Assembly (NCBI GenBank): GCA_023420115.1
Contig: JAEZWR010000042.1
Location: 1 to 64,000 of the forward strand
Source: Bacillota bacterium
Lineage (GTDB): Bacteria; Bacillota; Clostridia; Saccharofermentanales; Fastidiosipilaceae
Direction: 5' to 3'
Length of the DNA: 64,000 bases
Part shown: in pieces, positions 25,042 through 34,228 of the stretch
Numbering within the stretch: the first letter of the stretch is position 1
How the letters are laid out: every line of letters starts with the position of its first letter
Notes under the pieces: generated by a model
What the model was told of the DNA's origin: nothing
The model's input: the letters and a program-made list of their open reading frames with translations, nothing else
The model's database searches: none
Made by a program: the position numbers and the translations under genes

Positions 25042-26247
25042 TTATTTCTTTGACTCTTGTTTTTTCTTCTTAGCAGCTTCGAGTCTCTTGCGTCTTCTGA
25101 GCACAGCTGCATCCTCTTCCATTGCCTTGAGAGCCTCGGCCTCAGCCTGCAATCTCTTCTCTTCTCGCTCTTTAATTTCAGCAGCAAAAATATCTTCTAA
25201 CTTCTCTGTAATCTTCTCCTCTGCGGCACGATTAGCACGCAATGAAACCTGTGCCATATATAGACACTCTCTATTACTCATACCAGCATCCATATTTAGT
25301 CTTATATGTTCAGGTATAAAAGCAAAGCTTGCATTTTTATTTTTCTTGGCCTCAAGGGTAAATAAGAAGGCAGTAAATATCTGAATTGGCACGGCAGTCA
25401 TTGCTTGTTCTTCATTCTGACATTTACTATTAAAAAGCTTGACCACTCCATCCTTAATCTCAATTGTTCCCTCTGTTCCAACGATTCTAACATACGTATC
25501 AGATGTTGTATCTGCATTGTCCGGACGATAAAAATCGACTCTCACCTCAGCTAAAATATCATTTTCTAATTCAAAATTCATCATAGCTGCAGTTTGGAAA
25601 TCTTTATAATTTTTATTATGAGCAGAACTTGTCAAGGCACTAACAGACTTAAATGCTGCATCAGAAAAGTATCTTATTAAATCTATACCTTGTATTCCAA
25701 CCCTTGGAATCAAGCTTCCATATAATGACTTATCGCTGTGCCATGCTGGTCTCTTGCCTAACTTGTAACTTTTTTGAAGAGAAATCATACGCAAGATACC
25801 AATATTTTCTTCGGTCATCAATCTCTTGGCTGTATACATAGGTAGCTCGAAACGAAGACTCTGCATAGACCAATATACGCAAGATTTCTTCTCAGCTAAT
25901 TTATATAGATCTAAAAGTTCTTTTTCGTCGAGAGCGAGAGGTTTATCACAGTAAACAGAAATTCCTCTATCGAGAGCTTCCTTGCTCATCGCTGCATGTT
26001 CAGCACATCTTCCGTCAACAACTAGAACATCCGGTTCCGTCTCATCAAGCATTAATTTAAGATCGTCATACATCTTAAGTTTGGGGTATATAAGTTCTCC
26101 AGACCACATTTCAATCACACTTGGGTCTTCTTCAGCATATCCTTTGCAATAAGCCACAACCTCGGCTCTTGGTTCGAGATTGTCCTGAATGTGTCTGAAT
26201 GCGGTCAACGAATGACCTGATGTTCCAACAAAAGCAATTTTAAACAT
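25042..26247 (-). CDS. Gfo/Idh/MocA-family oxidoreductase with charged C-terminal tail
   Basis: This 401-residue protein has an N-terminal Rossmann domain (KIAFVGTSGHSLTAFRHI; the glycine motif is atypical) and the conserved YCDKPLALDEKE motif near residue 100 with the catalytic Lys. A C-terminal substrate-binding domain follows (IPRVGIQGIDLIRYF). Relatives oxidise or reduce sugars, inositols or amino sugars with NAD(P). The last 60 residues are an extra, highly charged helix (EIKEREEKRLQAEAEALKAM, ending RRRKRLEAAKKKK) that is not part of the family fold and may be a coiled coil or an RNA/membrane-binding tail. GGGAG eight bases before ATG 26247 fixes the start. It is monocistronic, with paired palindromes just upstream. 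Confidence 0.85.
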   Translation of the reverse strand: MFKIAFVGTSGHSLTAFRHIQDNLEPRAEVVAYCKGYAEEDPSVIEMWSGELIYPKLKMYDDLKLMLDETEPDVLVVDGRCAEHAAMSKEALDRGISVYCDKPLALDEKELLDLYKLAEKKSCVYWSMQSLRFELPMYTAKRLMTEENIGILRMISLQKSYKLGKRPAWHSDKSLYGSLIPRVGIQGIDLIRYFSDAAFKSVSALTSSAHNKNYKDFQTAAMMNFELENDILAEVRVDFYRPDNADTTSDTYVRIVGTEGTIEIKDGVVKLFNSKCQNEEQAMTAVPIQIFTAFLFTLEAKKNKNASFAFIPEHIRLNMDAGMSNRECLYMAQVSLRANRAAEEKITEKLEDIFAAEIKEREEKRLQAEAEALKAMEEDAAVLRRRKRLEAAKKKKQESKK

Positions 26248-26278
26248 GCTCATTTCTCCCATTTCTCAGTATTTTAAT

Positions 26279-26309
26279 TGACATTTTGTCATACTACTGA
26301 CATTTTGTC
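26279..26309. promoter_or_regulatory. Two identical palindromes upstream of the oxidoreductase (candidate operator)
   Basis: TGACATTTTGTC occurs at 26279-26290 and 26298-26309, centres 19 bases apart. Each holds the palindrome GACA-TTT-TGTC. They lie 32-62 bases before the start codon, where a repressor or activator would act. I did not notice this exact pair elsewhere in the window. Confidence 0.5.
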
Positions 26310-26524
26310 GCTTAATTTTATAGCTTATTGCATAAGTTTAACACTATATTGTGAATTAACATAGTAGAAAATTAAAAATAGTCCTTACGATTTTATCTTC
26401 TATAAGGAATAACTATAAATTTTTTATAATAAAATTATTAAGTATTAATCCTAGAGCCTAGTCATTCTCGATTCCATATCGACACTAGAGCAAATGACCT
26501 ATATATTTTGCCGACATATTTCCA
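26310..26524. other. AT-rich gap between oxidoreductase and uxaC terminator
   Basis: Nothing that looks like a gene, RNA or repeat is visible in these 215 bases. Confidence 0.4.
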
Positions 26525-26603
26525 AATAAAAATGAGCTACTTTATCTACCATAAGCTGACTCGAATCATCGTATAGAGATTAGTCAGCATAAATAAAGTA
26601 GCC
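26525..26603 (-). terminator. Long hairpin terminator of uxaC
   Basis: GCTACTTTAT (26535-26544) pairs with ATAAAGTAGC (26592-26601), and inside it GCTGACT pairs imperfectly with AGTCAGC. The minus strand then reads TCATTTTTATTT. Confidence 0.7.
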
Positions 26604-26645
26604 CAAAAATCTTCTGTCTATATAACAGATCAAAAACTCAACAAA

Positions 26646-28049
26646 TTAAAGACCAAAATACTCAATTGCATTGCTGAAGCAAATTTTTCTAACAATTTCA
26701 CCAACAAATTCTAGACGATCAGGATACTCGCCATTCTCTATAAGTGAACCCATAAACTCACAGAGAATACGTCTAAAATATTCATGTCTTGCATAAGAGA
26801 GGAACGATCTAGAATCGGTTAACATACCAATACAAGTTGAAATAATACCCTCATTGGCCAAAACATGAAGATGCTCAAACATACCATCCTTTGTATCATT
26901 AAACCACCACGGTACACCGAGCTGCATTTTTCCACAAATAGGTCCTTCTTGGAAATTTCCAATCATGGTTGCTAAAGTACAAAGGTCGGAAGGATTAAGT
27001 GAAAAAAGCACCGTCGCGGGTAGCTCATCATTTTCAGCCATCTTGCCTAAAAGACTGTTGTAAGCCTTGGATATTCTTCCATCTAAAATAGAATCGAAAC
27101 CACTATCCGCTCCAATCTTCTTAAACATTTTAGGATTATTATTTCTAATAGGCTGTACGTGTAATTCCATTGGCCAACCCAAACTGTGATACTTCTTAGC
27201 TAGATGTAAAATCAGTGCAGTTTGATATCCATCCAATTCATCCTTACTTATTTGATCGGCCCTGCCACTGACACCTTTCATAAACACTTTATTTAATTCC
27301 TCATTAGATAACTCCTTATATGAGTAATCAGAAAAAGCGTGGTCGCTTGCCTTGCACCCATGTTCAGCAAAATACTCCACTCTTTTATCGAGGGCAAGAA
27401 GAAGCTCATCGAAGCAATTAATGCTAAGACCACTGACCTTACTCAAGTCATGAACTGCCATATCATATCCCGAATTCTCTATATGAATAAATCTATCAGG
27501 CCTAAAAGCTGGGCGCACTTCTATATCAAAGCTATTATCATTCTTTATTTTGTCATGCCACTCCAAACTATCACAAGGATCATCAGTAGTAAATACAGCT
27601 CTAACCTTGCTCATCTCCATCATCTTTCTTGCAGTAAGGCCTTTCTTAAGTTTCTCATTAGCCATATCATAAATACGGTCTGCTGAATCCTCATCAAGGA
27701 CATCATATATACCAAAAAATCTTTGAAGTTCTAAGTGTGACCAGTGATAAATTGGATTTCCTATTGCATGCGAAAGAGTCTTTGCAAAAGCTCTAAACTT
27801 CTCTCTACTATCTGCATCACCAGTTATAAATTTCTCATCATAACCAAAGGCTCTAAGCAATCTCCACTTATAATGGTCCCCTCCGAGCCAAGCCTCCGTT
27901 ATATTCTCAAATTCGTGATCCTCGTAAATTTCCTTTGGACTTAAGTGACAATGAAAATCAAAAATAGGTTCATTCTTAGCATAGTTATGATAGAGTTTCT
28001 TAGCAGTATCAGTAGTTAAAAGAAAATCTTCATCCATAAACTTTCGCAT
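26646..28049 (-). CDS. uxaC: Uronate isomerase (glucuronate/galacturonate isomerase)
   Basis: This 467-residue cytoplasmic amidohydrolase-fold enzyme converts D-glucuronate to fructuronate or D-galacturonate to tagaturonate. The metal-binding FDFHCHLSPKEI motif is near residue 30. Further family segments are WRLLRAFGYDEKFITGDA, RAVFTTDDPCDSLEWH, MELHVQPIRNNN, MLTDSRSFLSYARHEYFRR and the C-terminal IVRKICFSNAIEYFG. Length is normal. The start at 28049 has GGAGG upstream. It is divergent from the sulfatase with 126 bases between. The other uronate-pathway genes (uxuA/B, kdg) are not in the window. With the sulfatase it points to use of uronic-acid glycans such as glycosaminoglycans, which is inference. 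Confidence 0.95.
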   Translation of the reverse strand: MRKFMDEDFLLTTDTAKKLYHNYAKNEPIFDFHCHLSPKEIYEDHEFENITEAWLGGDHYKWRLLRAFGYDEKFITGDADSREKFRAFAKTLSHAIGNPIYHWSHLELQRFFGIYDVLDEDSADRIYDMANEKLKKGLTARKMMEMSKVRAVFTTDDPCDSLEWHDKIKNDNSFDIEVRPAFRPDRFIHIENSGYDMAVHDLSKVSGLSINCFDELLLALDKRVEYFAEHGCKASDHAFSDYSYKELSNEELNKVFMKGVSGRADQISKDELDGYQTALILHLAKKYHSLGWPMELHVQPIRNNNPKMFKKIGADSGFDSILDGRISKAYNSLLGKMAENDELPATVLFSLNPSDLCTLATMIGNFQEGPICGKMQLGVPWWFNDTKDGMFEHLHVLANEGIISTCIGMLTDSRSFLSYARHEYFRRILCEFMGSLIENGEYPDRLEFVGEIVRKICFSNAIEYFGL

Positions 28050-28134
28050 AAATCACACCTCCGAACAATAAATTATTTTTCTAAATATTTTATACCATAT
28101 TTTTCACGATAGAACTATGTTATAGTAGCTTATG

Positions 28135-28174
28135 GTTACTTATACTGTAACTAATAAATAGGAGGTACTGTTAC
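28135..28174. promoter_or_regulatory. Repeated GTTAC/GTAAC motifs in the uxaC-sulfatase divergent promoter
   Basis: GTTAC at 28135-28139 and GTAAC at 28147-28151 form an inverted repeat with a seven-base spacer. GGTACTGTTACC at 28163-28174 next to the sulfatase start is a third, near-palindromic copy. They could bind a regulator shared by both genes. The last copy overlaps the region between the GGAGG and the ATG. Confidence 0.35.
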
Positions 28175-28175
28175 C

Positions 28176-29879
28176 ATGGGAAGCATTAATTTTAATAATT
28201 CTACACAGACCGAGAACAACGACATAAATAAAAAGGTTAATTTGTCAGAAAATAAAACAAATGTCGTATTTATCTTGGCCGACGATATGGGTGCCTGGGC
28301 AATGAGAAATGCTGGTAACCACGATGTCATAACACCTGGTTTAGATAGACTAGCTCAAGAAGGCTGTAAATTCAGCAATTTTTATTGTGCATCTCCAGTT
28401 TGCTCCCCCGCTAGAGCATCAATTATGACAGGAATGATGCCATCAACTCACGGAGTATATGATTGGATACGCTCCGGGTCAGTCGACAAAAGCACTCTAC
28501 CAGAAGACTTAAAAACTCACCCTTATTACGCTTCAGAAGACAAGCCAATACAGTATCTTGCTGAATTTGAAACCTACACAGAGATACTCGCTCAAAATGG
28601 CTACGATTGCAGATTATCTGGAAAATGGCATTTAGGCGACTCCGTAAACGTTGACAAAGGATTTAGTAAAGTTTTTACCATAGCTAGAGGTGGTTGTTGG
28701 TATCACAAGGCTGACGTAGTTCAAGATGGTAAAATACATATAGATGATAGATATATAACTGATTTAATTGCCGAAGACGCACTTAAGAACATAGATGAAC
28801 AAGCTAAAGAATATAAGGAAAGTGGCAAACCTTTTTATCTATCAGTCCACTTCACTGCCCCACATACTCCTTGGGATGAATTCGATCACCCTGAGGATGT
28901 ATGGTCTATGTATGATGATTGTGAATTTAGTGCAACACCTAGTAGAGATCTACACCAGTGGCAACTAGTTAGCTCGGAGTGGCCACCTCCTATAGGAAAG
29001 GAGAATTTAGATATACTGGATAGAGCCGAAAAAGGTCTTGAAGTAGACAGCGAGAAACTCAATATAGCGAAGAAGAAGTATGCTGATTTTGAAGAAGGTC
29101 GCAAGGTACGTTTAAGAGGATATTACACAGCCATAACTGCCATGGACAGACAAATTAATAGGATAGTTGACCGTCTAGAAGAATTAAATGTTAGAGATAA
29201 CACCCTAATTATTTTCATGGCAGACAACGGTATGAATTTAGGTCAGCATGGAGTCTGGGGAAAAGGTAATGGAACCTTCCCTCTCAATTTATATGAAAGT
29301 TCTTGTAAAGTCCCCTGTATCTTTAGTCTACCAACTCACCTGAACTCTGAAAAAGATATAGATGCAATAACGAGCCAGTTAGATATTTTCCACACTTTAT
29401 TAGATATTTGTAATTGTCCTCCAGCAACTGAAAATCCATATAGACCCGGTTCGTCACTACTGGGCTTGATGCAAAGGAATACCGAGTCTGGTTCTGCAAA
29501 TTTATCGAAGTCATACGAAGAATCAATATTATCCAGACCAGCAGTTGTTGTAGATGAATATGGTCCAAATAGAATGATAAGATTAGGAAATGACAAACTA
29601 GTCAAACGTTATCCTTATGGCCCTGATGAGCTTTATCAACTCGACAAGGATCCAGATGAAGAACACAATCTAATTCATGATCCCAATTATCAAGAGTTAA
29701 GATATAAGCTTGAAAATGAACTAACGGACTGGTGCAATAAGCATATGGATCCCAAAATGGATGGCAGCAGAGAAGCTGTTACCGGTTTTGGTCAATTATC
29801 AAGAGCTGGGCACAATGCGAAATCAAAACCAGCCTTTGCCGACCAAGATAAAGTTCGAGTTAATTTTCATATAGATTAA
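28176..29879 (+). CDS. Type I sulfatase (arylsulfatase family, formylglycine type)
   Basis: This 567-residue protein is a member of the alkaline-phosphatase-fold sulfatases. The metal-binding VFILADDMGAWAMRN opens the domain near residue 30. The maturation and active-site signature ASPVCSPARASIMTG near residue 75 has a Cys that would become formylglycine, so an anSME-type maturase must exist elsewhere. Further motifs are SGKWHLGDS near residue 150, HFTAPHTPW near 230, and FMADNGMNLGQHGVWGKG near 350 for metal and sulfate binding. No signal peptide is visible, so it acts on imported substrates in the cytoplasm. GGAGG lies upstream of the ATG. It is monocistronic with a strong terminator and divergent from uxaC. 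The sugar substrate is unknown. Confidence 0.92.
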   Translation: MGSINFNNSTQTENNDINKKVNLSENKTNVVFILADDMGAWAMRNAGNHDVITPGLDRLAQEGCKFSNFYCASPVCSPARASIMTGMMPSTHGVYDWIRSGSVDKSTLPEDLKTHPYYASEDKPIQYLAEFETYTEILAQNGYDCRLSGKWHLGDSVNVDKGFSKVFTIARGGCWYHKADVVQDGKIHIDDRYITDLIAEDALKNIDEQAKEYKESGKPFYLSVHFTAPHTPWDEFDHPEDVWSMYDDCEFSATPSRDLHQWQLVSSEWPPPIGKENLDILDRAEKGLEVDSEKLNIAKKKYADFEEGRKVRLRGYYTAITAMDRQINRIVDRLEELNVRDNTLIIFMADNGMNLGQHGVWGKGNGTFPLNLYESSCKVPCIFSLPTHLNSEKDIDAITSQLDIFHTLLDICNCPPATENPYRPGSSLLGLMQRNTESGSANLSKSYEESILSRPAVVVDEYGPNRMIRLGNDKLVKRYPYGPDELYQLDKDPDEEHNLIHDPNYQELRYKLENELTDWCNKHMDPKMDGSREAVTGFGQLSRAGHNAKSKPAFADQDKVRVNFHID

Positions 29880-29905
29880 TCTAAAATATCAAAAATAGTA
29901 TATAT

Positions 29906-29945
29906 GCTCCTATTCAATAAAATAAAGAATAGGAGCTTTTTTTTT
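29906..29945 (+). terminator. Terminator of the sulfatase gene
   Basis: GCTCCTATTC pairs perfectly with GAATAGGAGC around an 11-base loop, followed by nine T residues. Confidence 0.95.
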
Positions 29946-29970
29946 AATCTAAAGAATATTACATAATATA

Positions 29971-30008
29971 AAAGGACCGACTCAAGTCAACTAACAAGTC
30001 AGTCCTTT
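29971..30008 (-). terminator. Terminator-like hairpin after adhE
   Basis: AAAGGACCGACT pairs with AGTCAGTCCTTT with one mismatch; the minus-strand tail is only weakly T-rich. It starts about 70 bases after the adhE stop codon. Confidence 0.6.
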
Positions 30009-30076
30009 ATTTCCATTTGAATTCAACACGCGATGTGCTTTTTTACACACTTAACTACAAAAACAAGTGCTTAATC

Positions 30077-32746
30077 TCAGTCATCCGCATTTAGATCGTA
30101 GTTTATCTCACCAGTATAAGCATCTCTTAAAATCCTCTCCATATCCTTGACCTGAGGAAGAACAGGGTTAGCTGGTGAACATTGATCCTCATAAGCCATC
30201 ATTGCGATAGGATGAACTGAATCCTCCCAAGCCTTTTCATCAATGCCCATTTCTTTGAAACTCATAGGTTGATTGAGACTTCTATTCAACTCGGCAATCG
30301 CCTTGGCATAAGCTACAACACCTTCTTTGGGGGTCTTGGCCTTGAGTCCTAGCGCCTTTGCAATCTCAAAATAACGCTCATCTGCTCTGTAATAATTGTA
30401 CTTCGGCCATGTTGCCATTTTATTGGGCTTGGTGCCATTATACATAACAATATGAGGTAGAAGGACAGCATTAGTTCTACCGTGAACAGTATGGTGAATT
30501 CCACCAATCTTGTGGGCAAGCGAGTGTGATATACCTAAGAATGCGTTAGCAAAAGCCATGCCGGCAATTGTTGATGCGTTGTGCATTTTCTCCTTAGCCT
30601 CGTAGTCAGCAGCACCATTCTTATACGAGCGCTCTAGGTATTTAAACACAAGCTTTATTGCTTGTAAGGCTAAACCGTCTGTGTAATCATTTGCCAAAGT
30701 AGAAACAAAGGCTTCTGTGGCGTGAGTTAGTACGTCCATTCCAGTATCGGCAACAATCTGTGGTGGCACATTCATTACTAGCGCTGGATCAACAATGGCA
30801 ATACTAGGTGTCAACGCATAATCAGCAACAGGGTACTTCTTATTATTAGCCTTGTCAGATATAACGACGAAAGGTGTGACTTCTGAGCCAGTTCCCGATG
30901 TAGTTGGAATACAGACCATTTTTGCAATTTTTCCAAGTTCAGGGAAACGGAAGGCTCTCTTCCTGATATCCATAAACTTCTGCACCATATCACGGAAATC
31001 AACTTCTGGCTGCTCATAGAACATCCACATTGCCTTTGCCGCATCCATTGGAGAACCACCACCAAGAGCGATAATTGTATCTGGCTTAAAGTCTCTCATA
31101 AGTTCAACACCCTTTTGGATAGTTGTGATATCTGGATCTGGTTCTACTGATGGGAATAGTTGATATACGACCTTATTTCTTCTCTTATCGAGTTCGTCTG
31201 TAACCTTCTTTACGAAGCCAAGGCTCACCATGGATTGATCACAGACAATCATGACACGATTTGTATCGTGCATACTGCGCAGATACTGTATTGAATCGCG
31301 CTCAAAGTAGATACGTGGTGGAACTTTAAACCATTGCATATTATTACGCCTTCTTCCGATCTGCTTAATGTTAATCAAATTGATTGCTGAAACATTACCT
31401 CCTACTGAGTTGTGACCGTAGCTACCACAACCTAGTGTCAGTGATGGTAAGAATGAGTTATAAACATCACCTATACCACCAAAAGTAGACGGTGAATTTC
31501 TAATAATACGTATTGCTTTGACTCTCTTACCAAACTCTGTGACTAATTCATCATTGTAACTATGAATAGCTGCAGAATGTCCGAGACCATAAAATTCTAC
31601 CATCTGCTCTGAGAACATTAGACCTTCCTCTGTACTATTACTCTTAATCAAAGCTAATACAGGAGAAAGCTTCTCCCTAGTTAAGGGCTCATTTGGTCCA
31701 ACTTCCTTACATTCTGCAACCACTACAGTGCAACGGCTGTCAACTTTAAATCCAGCCTGCTCAGCTATCCACGAAATTGGTTTACCAACAACATTTGGAT
31801 TAAGCGTTGCTTCGTTGCAATTTGAATCTCCTGCCTTGCAATTAAACATAAATTGCTCAAGTAGTGTCTTTTCCTTTGCACTCGCAAAATGCACATGGTA
31901 TGACTTGAGTTCTGCACAGAATTCTTTGTATATTTCTTTGTCAACAATAGCAGCCTGCTCACTGGCACAAACCATTCCATTATCAAATGATTTACTCATT
32001 ACTATATCGTGAGCAGCTTGTCTCACGTTAGCTGTCTTTTCGACATATGCTGGAACATTACCAGCACCAACACCCAAGGCTGGTTTACCACAGCTATATG
32101 CCGCTCTCACCATTCCATTACCACCAGTTGCGAGAATGGTAGAAACGTCCTTATGATTCATGAGAGCCGAGGTGGCAGCCAAAGATGGTTCTTCGATCCA
32201 CTGTATACAATCTTCTGGCGCTCCAGCTTCAACTGCAGCTTCGAGAACGATTCTCGCTGCCTCTATAGAGCAATCTTTTGCACTAGGATGAAAACCAAAA
32301 ATGATCGGATTTCTTGTCTTGATACATATCAGCGACTTAAAAATAGTCGTAGACGTCGGATTTGTTACTGGAGTAACACCACAGACAACTCCAACCGGAT
32401 CTGCTATATAAGTCAAACCCTCAACATCATTCTCTTCTATCACTCCGCAAGTCTTGAGATGACGCATTTTATTGACAACGTGTTCACAAGCAAAGAGATT
32501 TTTTGTAGCCTTATCTTCAAACACACCTCTTCCCGTCTCGTTAACTGCTAACTCTGCCAAATATCCGTGATGGTTAAGAGCTGCGACACTGGCCTTGCCT
32601 ACAATATAATCGATCTTTTCCTGATCTAACTCTCTATATTTTTCCAAGGCTACTAATGCATTTGACACCAAATTATCGACATTGGCCTTGACCAAATTTT
32701 CGTCTACCTCTGGTCTATTCTTCTTCTCTACCTTGTTCTCTGCCAT
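30077..32746 (-). CDS. adhE: Bifunctional acetaldehyde-CoA/alcohol dehydrogenase
   Basis: This 889-residue fused enzyme reduces acetyl-CoA to ethanol in two NADH steps and forms spirosomes in other bacteria. The N-terminal aldehyde dehydrogenase half has the nucleotide loop [17 protein letters not shown] and the catalytic Cys in [11 protein letters not shown] near residue 245. The C-terminal iron-dependent alcohol dehydrogenase half has [15 protein letters not shown] and the metal ligands in [10 protein letters not shown] and [21 protein letters not shown] precedes ATG 32746; the longer frame upstream was rejected. Length is normal for AdhE. It marks a fermentative, largely anaerobic metabolism. 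No Rex-type operator was evident upstream, but a 16-base palindrome lies 90 bases before the start. Confidence 0.97.
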   Translation of the reverse strand: MAENKVEKKNRPEVDENLVKANVDNLVSNALVALEKYRELDQEKIDYIVGKASVAALNHHGYLAELAVNETGRGVFEDKATKNLFACEHVVNKMRHLKTCGVIEENDVEGLTYIADPVGVVCGVTPVTNPTSTTIFKSLICIKTRNPIIFGFHPSAKDCSIEAARIVLEAAVEAGAPEDCIQWIEEPSLAATSALMNHKDVSTILATGGNGMVRAAYSCGKPALGVGAGNVPAYVEKTANVRQAAHDIVMSKSFDNGMVCASEQAAIVDKEIYKEFCAELKSYHVHFASAKEKTLLEQFMFNCKAGDSNCNEATLNPNVVGKPISWIAEQAGFKVDSRCTVVVAECKEVGPNEPLTREKLSPVLALIKSNSTEEGLMFSEQMVEFYGLGHSAAIHSYNDELVTEFGKRVKAIRIIRNSPSTFGGIGDVYNSFLPSLTLGCGSYGHNSVGGNVSAINLINIKQIGRRRNNMQWFKVPPRIYFERDSIQYLRSMHDTNRVMIVCDQSMVSLGFVKKVTDELDKRRNKVVYQLFPSVEPDPDITTIQKGVELMRDFKPDTIIALGGGSPMDAAKAMWMFYEQPEVDFRDMVQKFMDIRKRAFRFPELGKIAKMVCIPTTSGTGSEVTPFVVISDKANNKKYPVADYALTPSIAIVDPALVMNVPPQIVADTGMDVLTHATEAFVSTLANDYTDGLALQAIKLVFKYLERSYKNGAADYEAKEKMHNASTIAGMAFANAFLGISHSLAHKIGGIHHTVHGRTNAVLLPHIVMYNGTKPNKMATWPKYNYYRADERYFEIAKALGLKAKTPKEGVVAYAKAIAELNRSLNQPMSFKEMGIDEKAWEDSVHPIAMMAYEDQCSPANPVLPQVKDMERILRDAYTGEINYDLNADD

Positions 32747-32835
32747 GAGATACCTCCGATCTTTGCTATGTTGGCAAATAAAATCTGATTCAATTAGCAT
32801 TTAGTCTAGCATTTTTATTTCAATCAGATAGTTCA

Positions 32836-32851
32836 GTAAGCCACGGCTTAC
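32836..32851. promoter_or_regulatory. Palindrome in the adhE upstream region
   Basis: GTAAGCC and GGCTTAC flank an AC dinucleotide, making a 16-base inverted repeat about 90 bases upstream of the adhE start. It could be an operator or a leader hairpin. It does not match the Rex consensus TTGTGA-N6-TCACAA. Confidence 0.4.
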
Positions 32852-33011
32852 CAATAGTTAAATTATTATCAATTTAGCAAAAATTATCAAGACTTTATAA
32901 CTACAAAATTATTTTCAAAAACTGAGTTTTTATTAAGCAATATAAACAAAATAATCTATATATCAAAAAGTCCGACCTGCCATACTATTATTCACAATTG
33001 ATACTTTTCAA

Positions 33012-33055
33012 CAAAAAAAGAAGCGAAATGATATAAACTCACTTCACTTCCTTTT
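33012..33055 (-). terminator. Terminator of the unknown exported protein gene
   Basis: On the minus strand GAAGTGAAGTGA pairs with TCATTTCGCTTC with a few mismatches, followed by seven T residues. Confidence 0.8.
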
Positions 33056-33091
33056 ATTCACATCACATCTATTATAAATTAGCCAATGTAA

Positions 33092-34162
33092 TTATTGGTA
33101 TAAGTTAAGATTAGCATCGTAATAAAAAGACCTAGCTGGGTCATATTCGATAGCCAATCTAAATCCGTAGAGTTTCATCGTAGAAAAATCAAAATTCAAA
33201 CTCTTACCTGCCTCTCTTCTACCATGTTCCTCGTAAAATACATCACGCTGAATCTGTCCATTGTACAAAGTCCTGCCAATAGAAGCTGTCAAGGTATTAT
33301 TATTACTATCAACAAAATACCAAGCAATTGTAATCACTGGCGAATTATATGGAGAAACCCAGTCTGCTCTATACTTACCATCCTCATTATAAAATTTGAG
33401 ATCGACACCCTTAAACATATCTATTTCCATTGACGAAGTATATCTTCTTCTGAATTTTTGTGAGAGAAGAATATCTTTATTCTCTACATCGTAGATTACT
33501 CTTATTAAGCTGCTAGCATCAGCTAAGATATAAAATTCACACTCTTTTAGCGTATATTCAGAAATTTTATCCCTAGCTACTCCTGTAGCTAATCTTGTAT
33601 CCACATACACTGAATCTTCATTGGGTAGCAAAGTAAAACCATTATCTTTGCCCTCATAAAAAATAATATCTTCATCTCCAGGCTTACTAAATATTAATTT
33701 CCAACCTGTAAGCACTTCAGACAATGGATTTTTAATTTTGATTGAGGCCAAATATTGTCCATTATCACTTTTATCATCATTGGTTTCGATTGCAGAAGTT
33801 TCAATTTTAGCTAATTTTTGTATAAGCTCTGACTTATATTCATCTGATAAGGTATTACTATTAGAATTCCAATATTCCTTTTCCTGAAACTCATAAGTTG
33901 GATTATTTAGAATTTCCGCAACAAATTCATTCTTAACTGAATTCGAGTCATCTTCCCCGCTGTTATCAGAGGTATTATTAATCTCTTCAAGTTCATCTGC
34001 CCTAATATCAATATTAGAAAAAAACAACTTGTCCCAAAAATAAGACCCATTTATTTCTTTCAAATTCCTATTAACAGAACAAATTCCACAAACTACTAAT
34101 GAAATAGCAAGCCCAAAGCTAAAAATTTTAAGTTTTTTATTAAACAACTGAAAACAAGCCAT
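33092..34162 (-). CDS. Exported or membrane-anchored protein of unknown function
   Basis: I do not recognise this 356-residue protein. It has a short N-terminal basic patch and one membrane segment (about residues 10-28, IFSFGLAISLVVCGIC), then a polar linker rich in Asp, Asn and Ser (SGEDDSNSVKNE). The rest reads as beta-rich extracytoplasmic domains: IKIKNPLSEVLTGWKLIFS resembles the start of a carbohydrate-binding-module-like beta-sandwich, and the C-terminal half (WVSPYNSPVITIAWYFVDS) is another beta domain. A Cys at the membrane exit is not in a clear lipobox. The start has CAGGAGAG upstream. It lies 66 bases downstream of the fucosidase gene on the same strand, so they may be cotranscribed. 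A role in glycan binding is only a guess. Confidence 0.7.
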   Translation of the reverse strand: MACFQLFNKKLKIFSFGLAISLVVCGICSVNRNLKEINGSYFWDKLFFSNIDIRADELEEINNTSDNSGEDDSNSVKNEFVAEILNNPTYEFQEKEYWNSNSNTLSDEYKSELIQKLAKIETSAIETNDDKSDNGQYLASIKIKNPLSEVLTGWKLIFSKPGDEDIIFYEGKDNGFTLLPNEDSVYVDTRLATGVARDKISEYTLKECEFYILADASSLIRVIYDVENKDILLSQKFRRRYTSSMEIDMFKGVDLKFYNEDGKYRADWVSPYNSPVITIAWYFVDSNNNTLTASIGRTLYNGQIQRDVFYEEHGRREAGKSLNFDFSTMKLYGFRLAIEYDPARSFYYDANLNLYQ

Positions 34163-34228
34163 CTTCTCTCCTGAGTTTAAGCTAGCCTAATAAAACACTT
34201 GTCTACTAAAACTAGCTTTTACATTAAT

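Noticed and set aside
32009..32551. 180-codon plus-strand ORF inside adhE
   Set aside because: Complementary to the conserved aldehyde dehydrogenase domain of AdhE, with no coding features.
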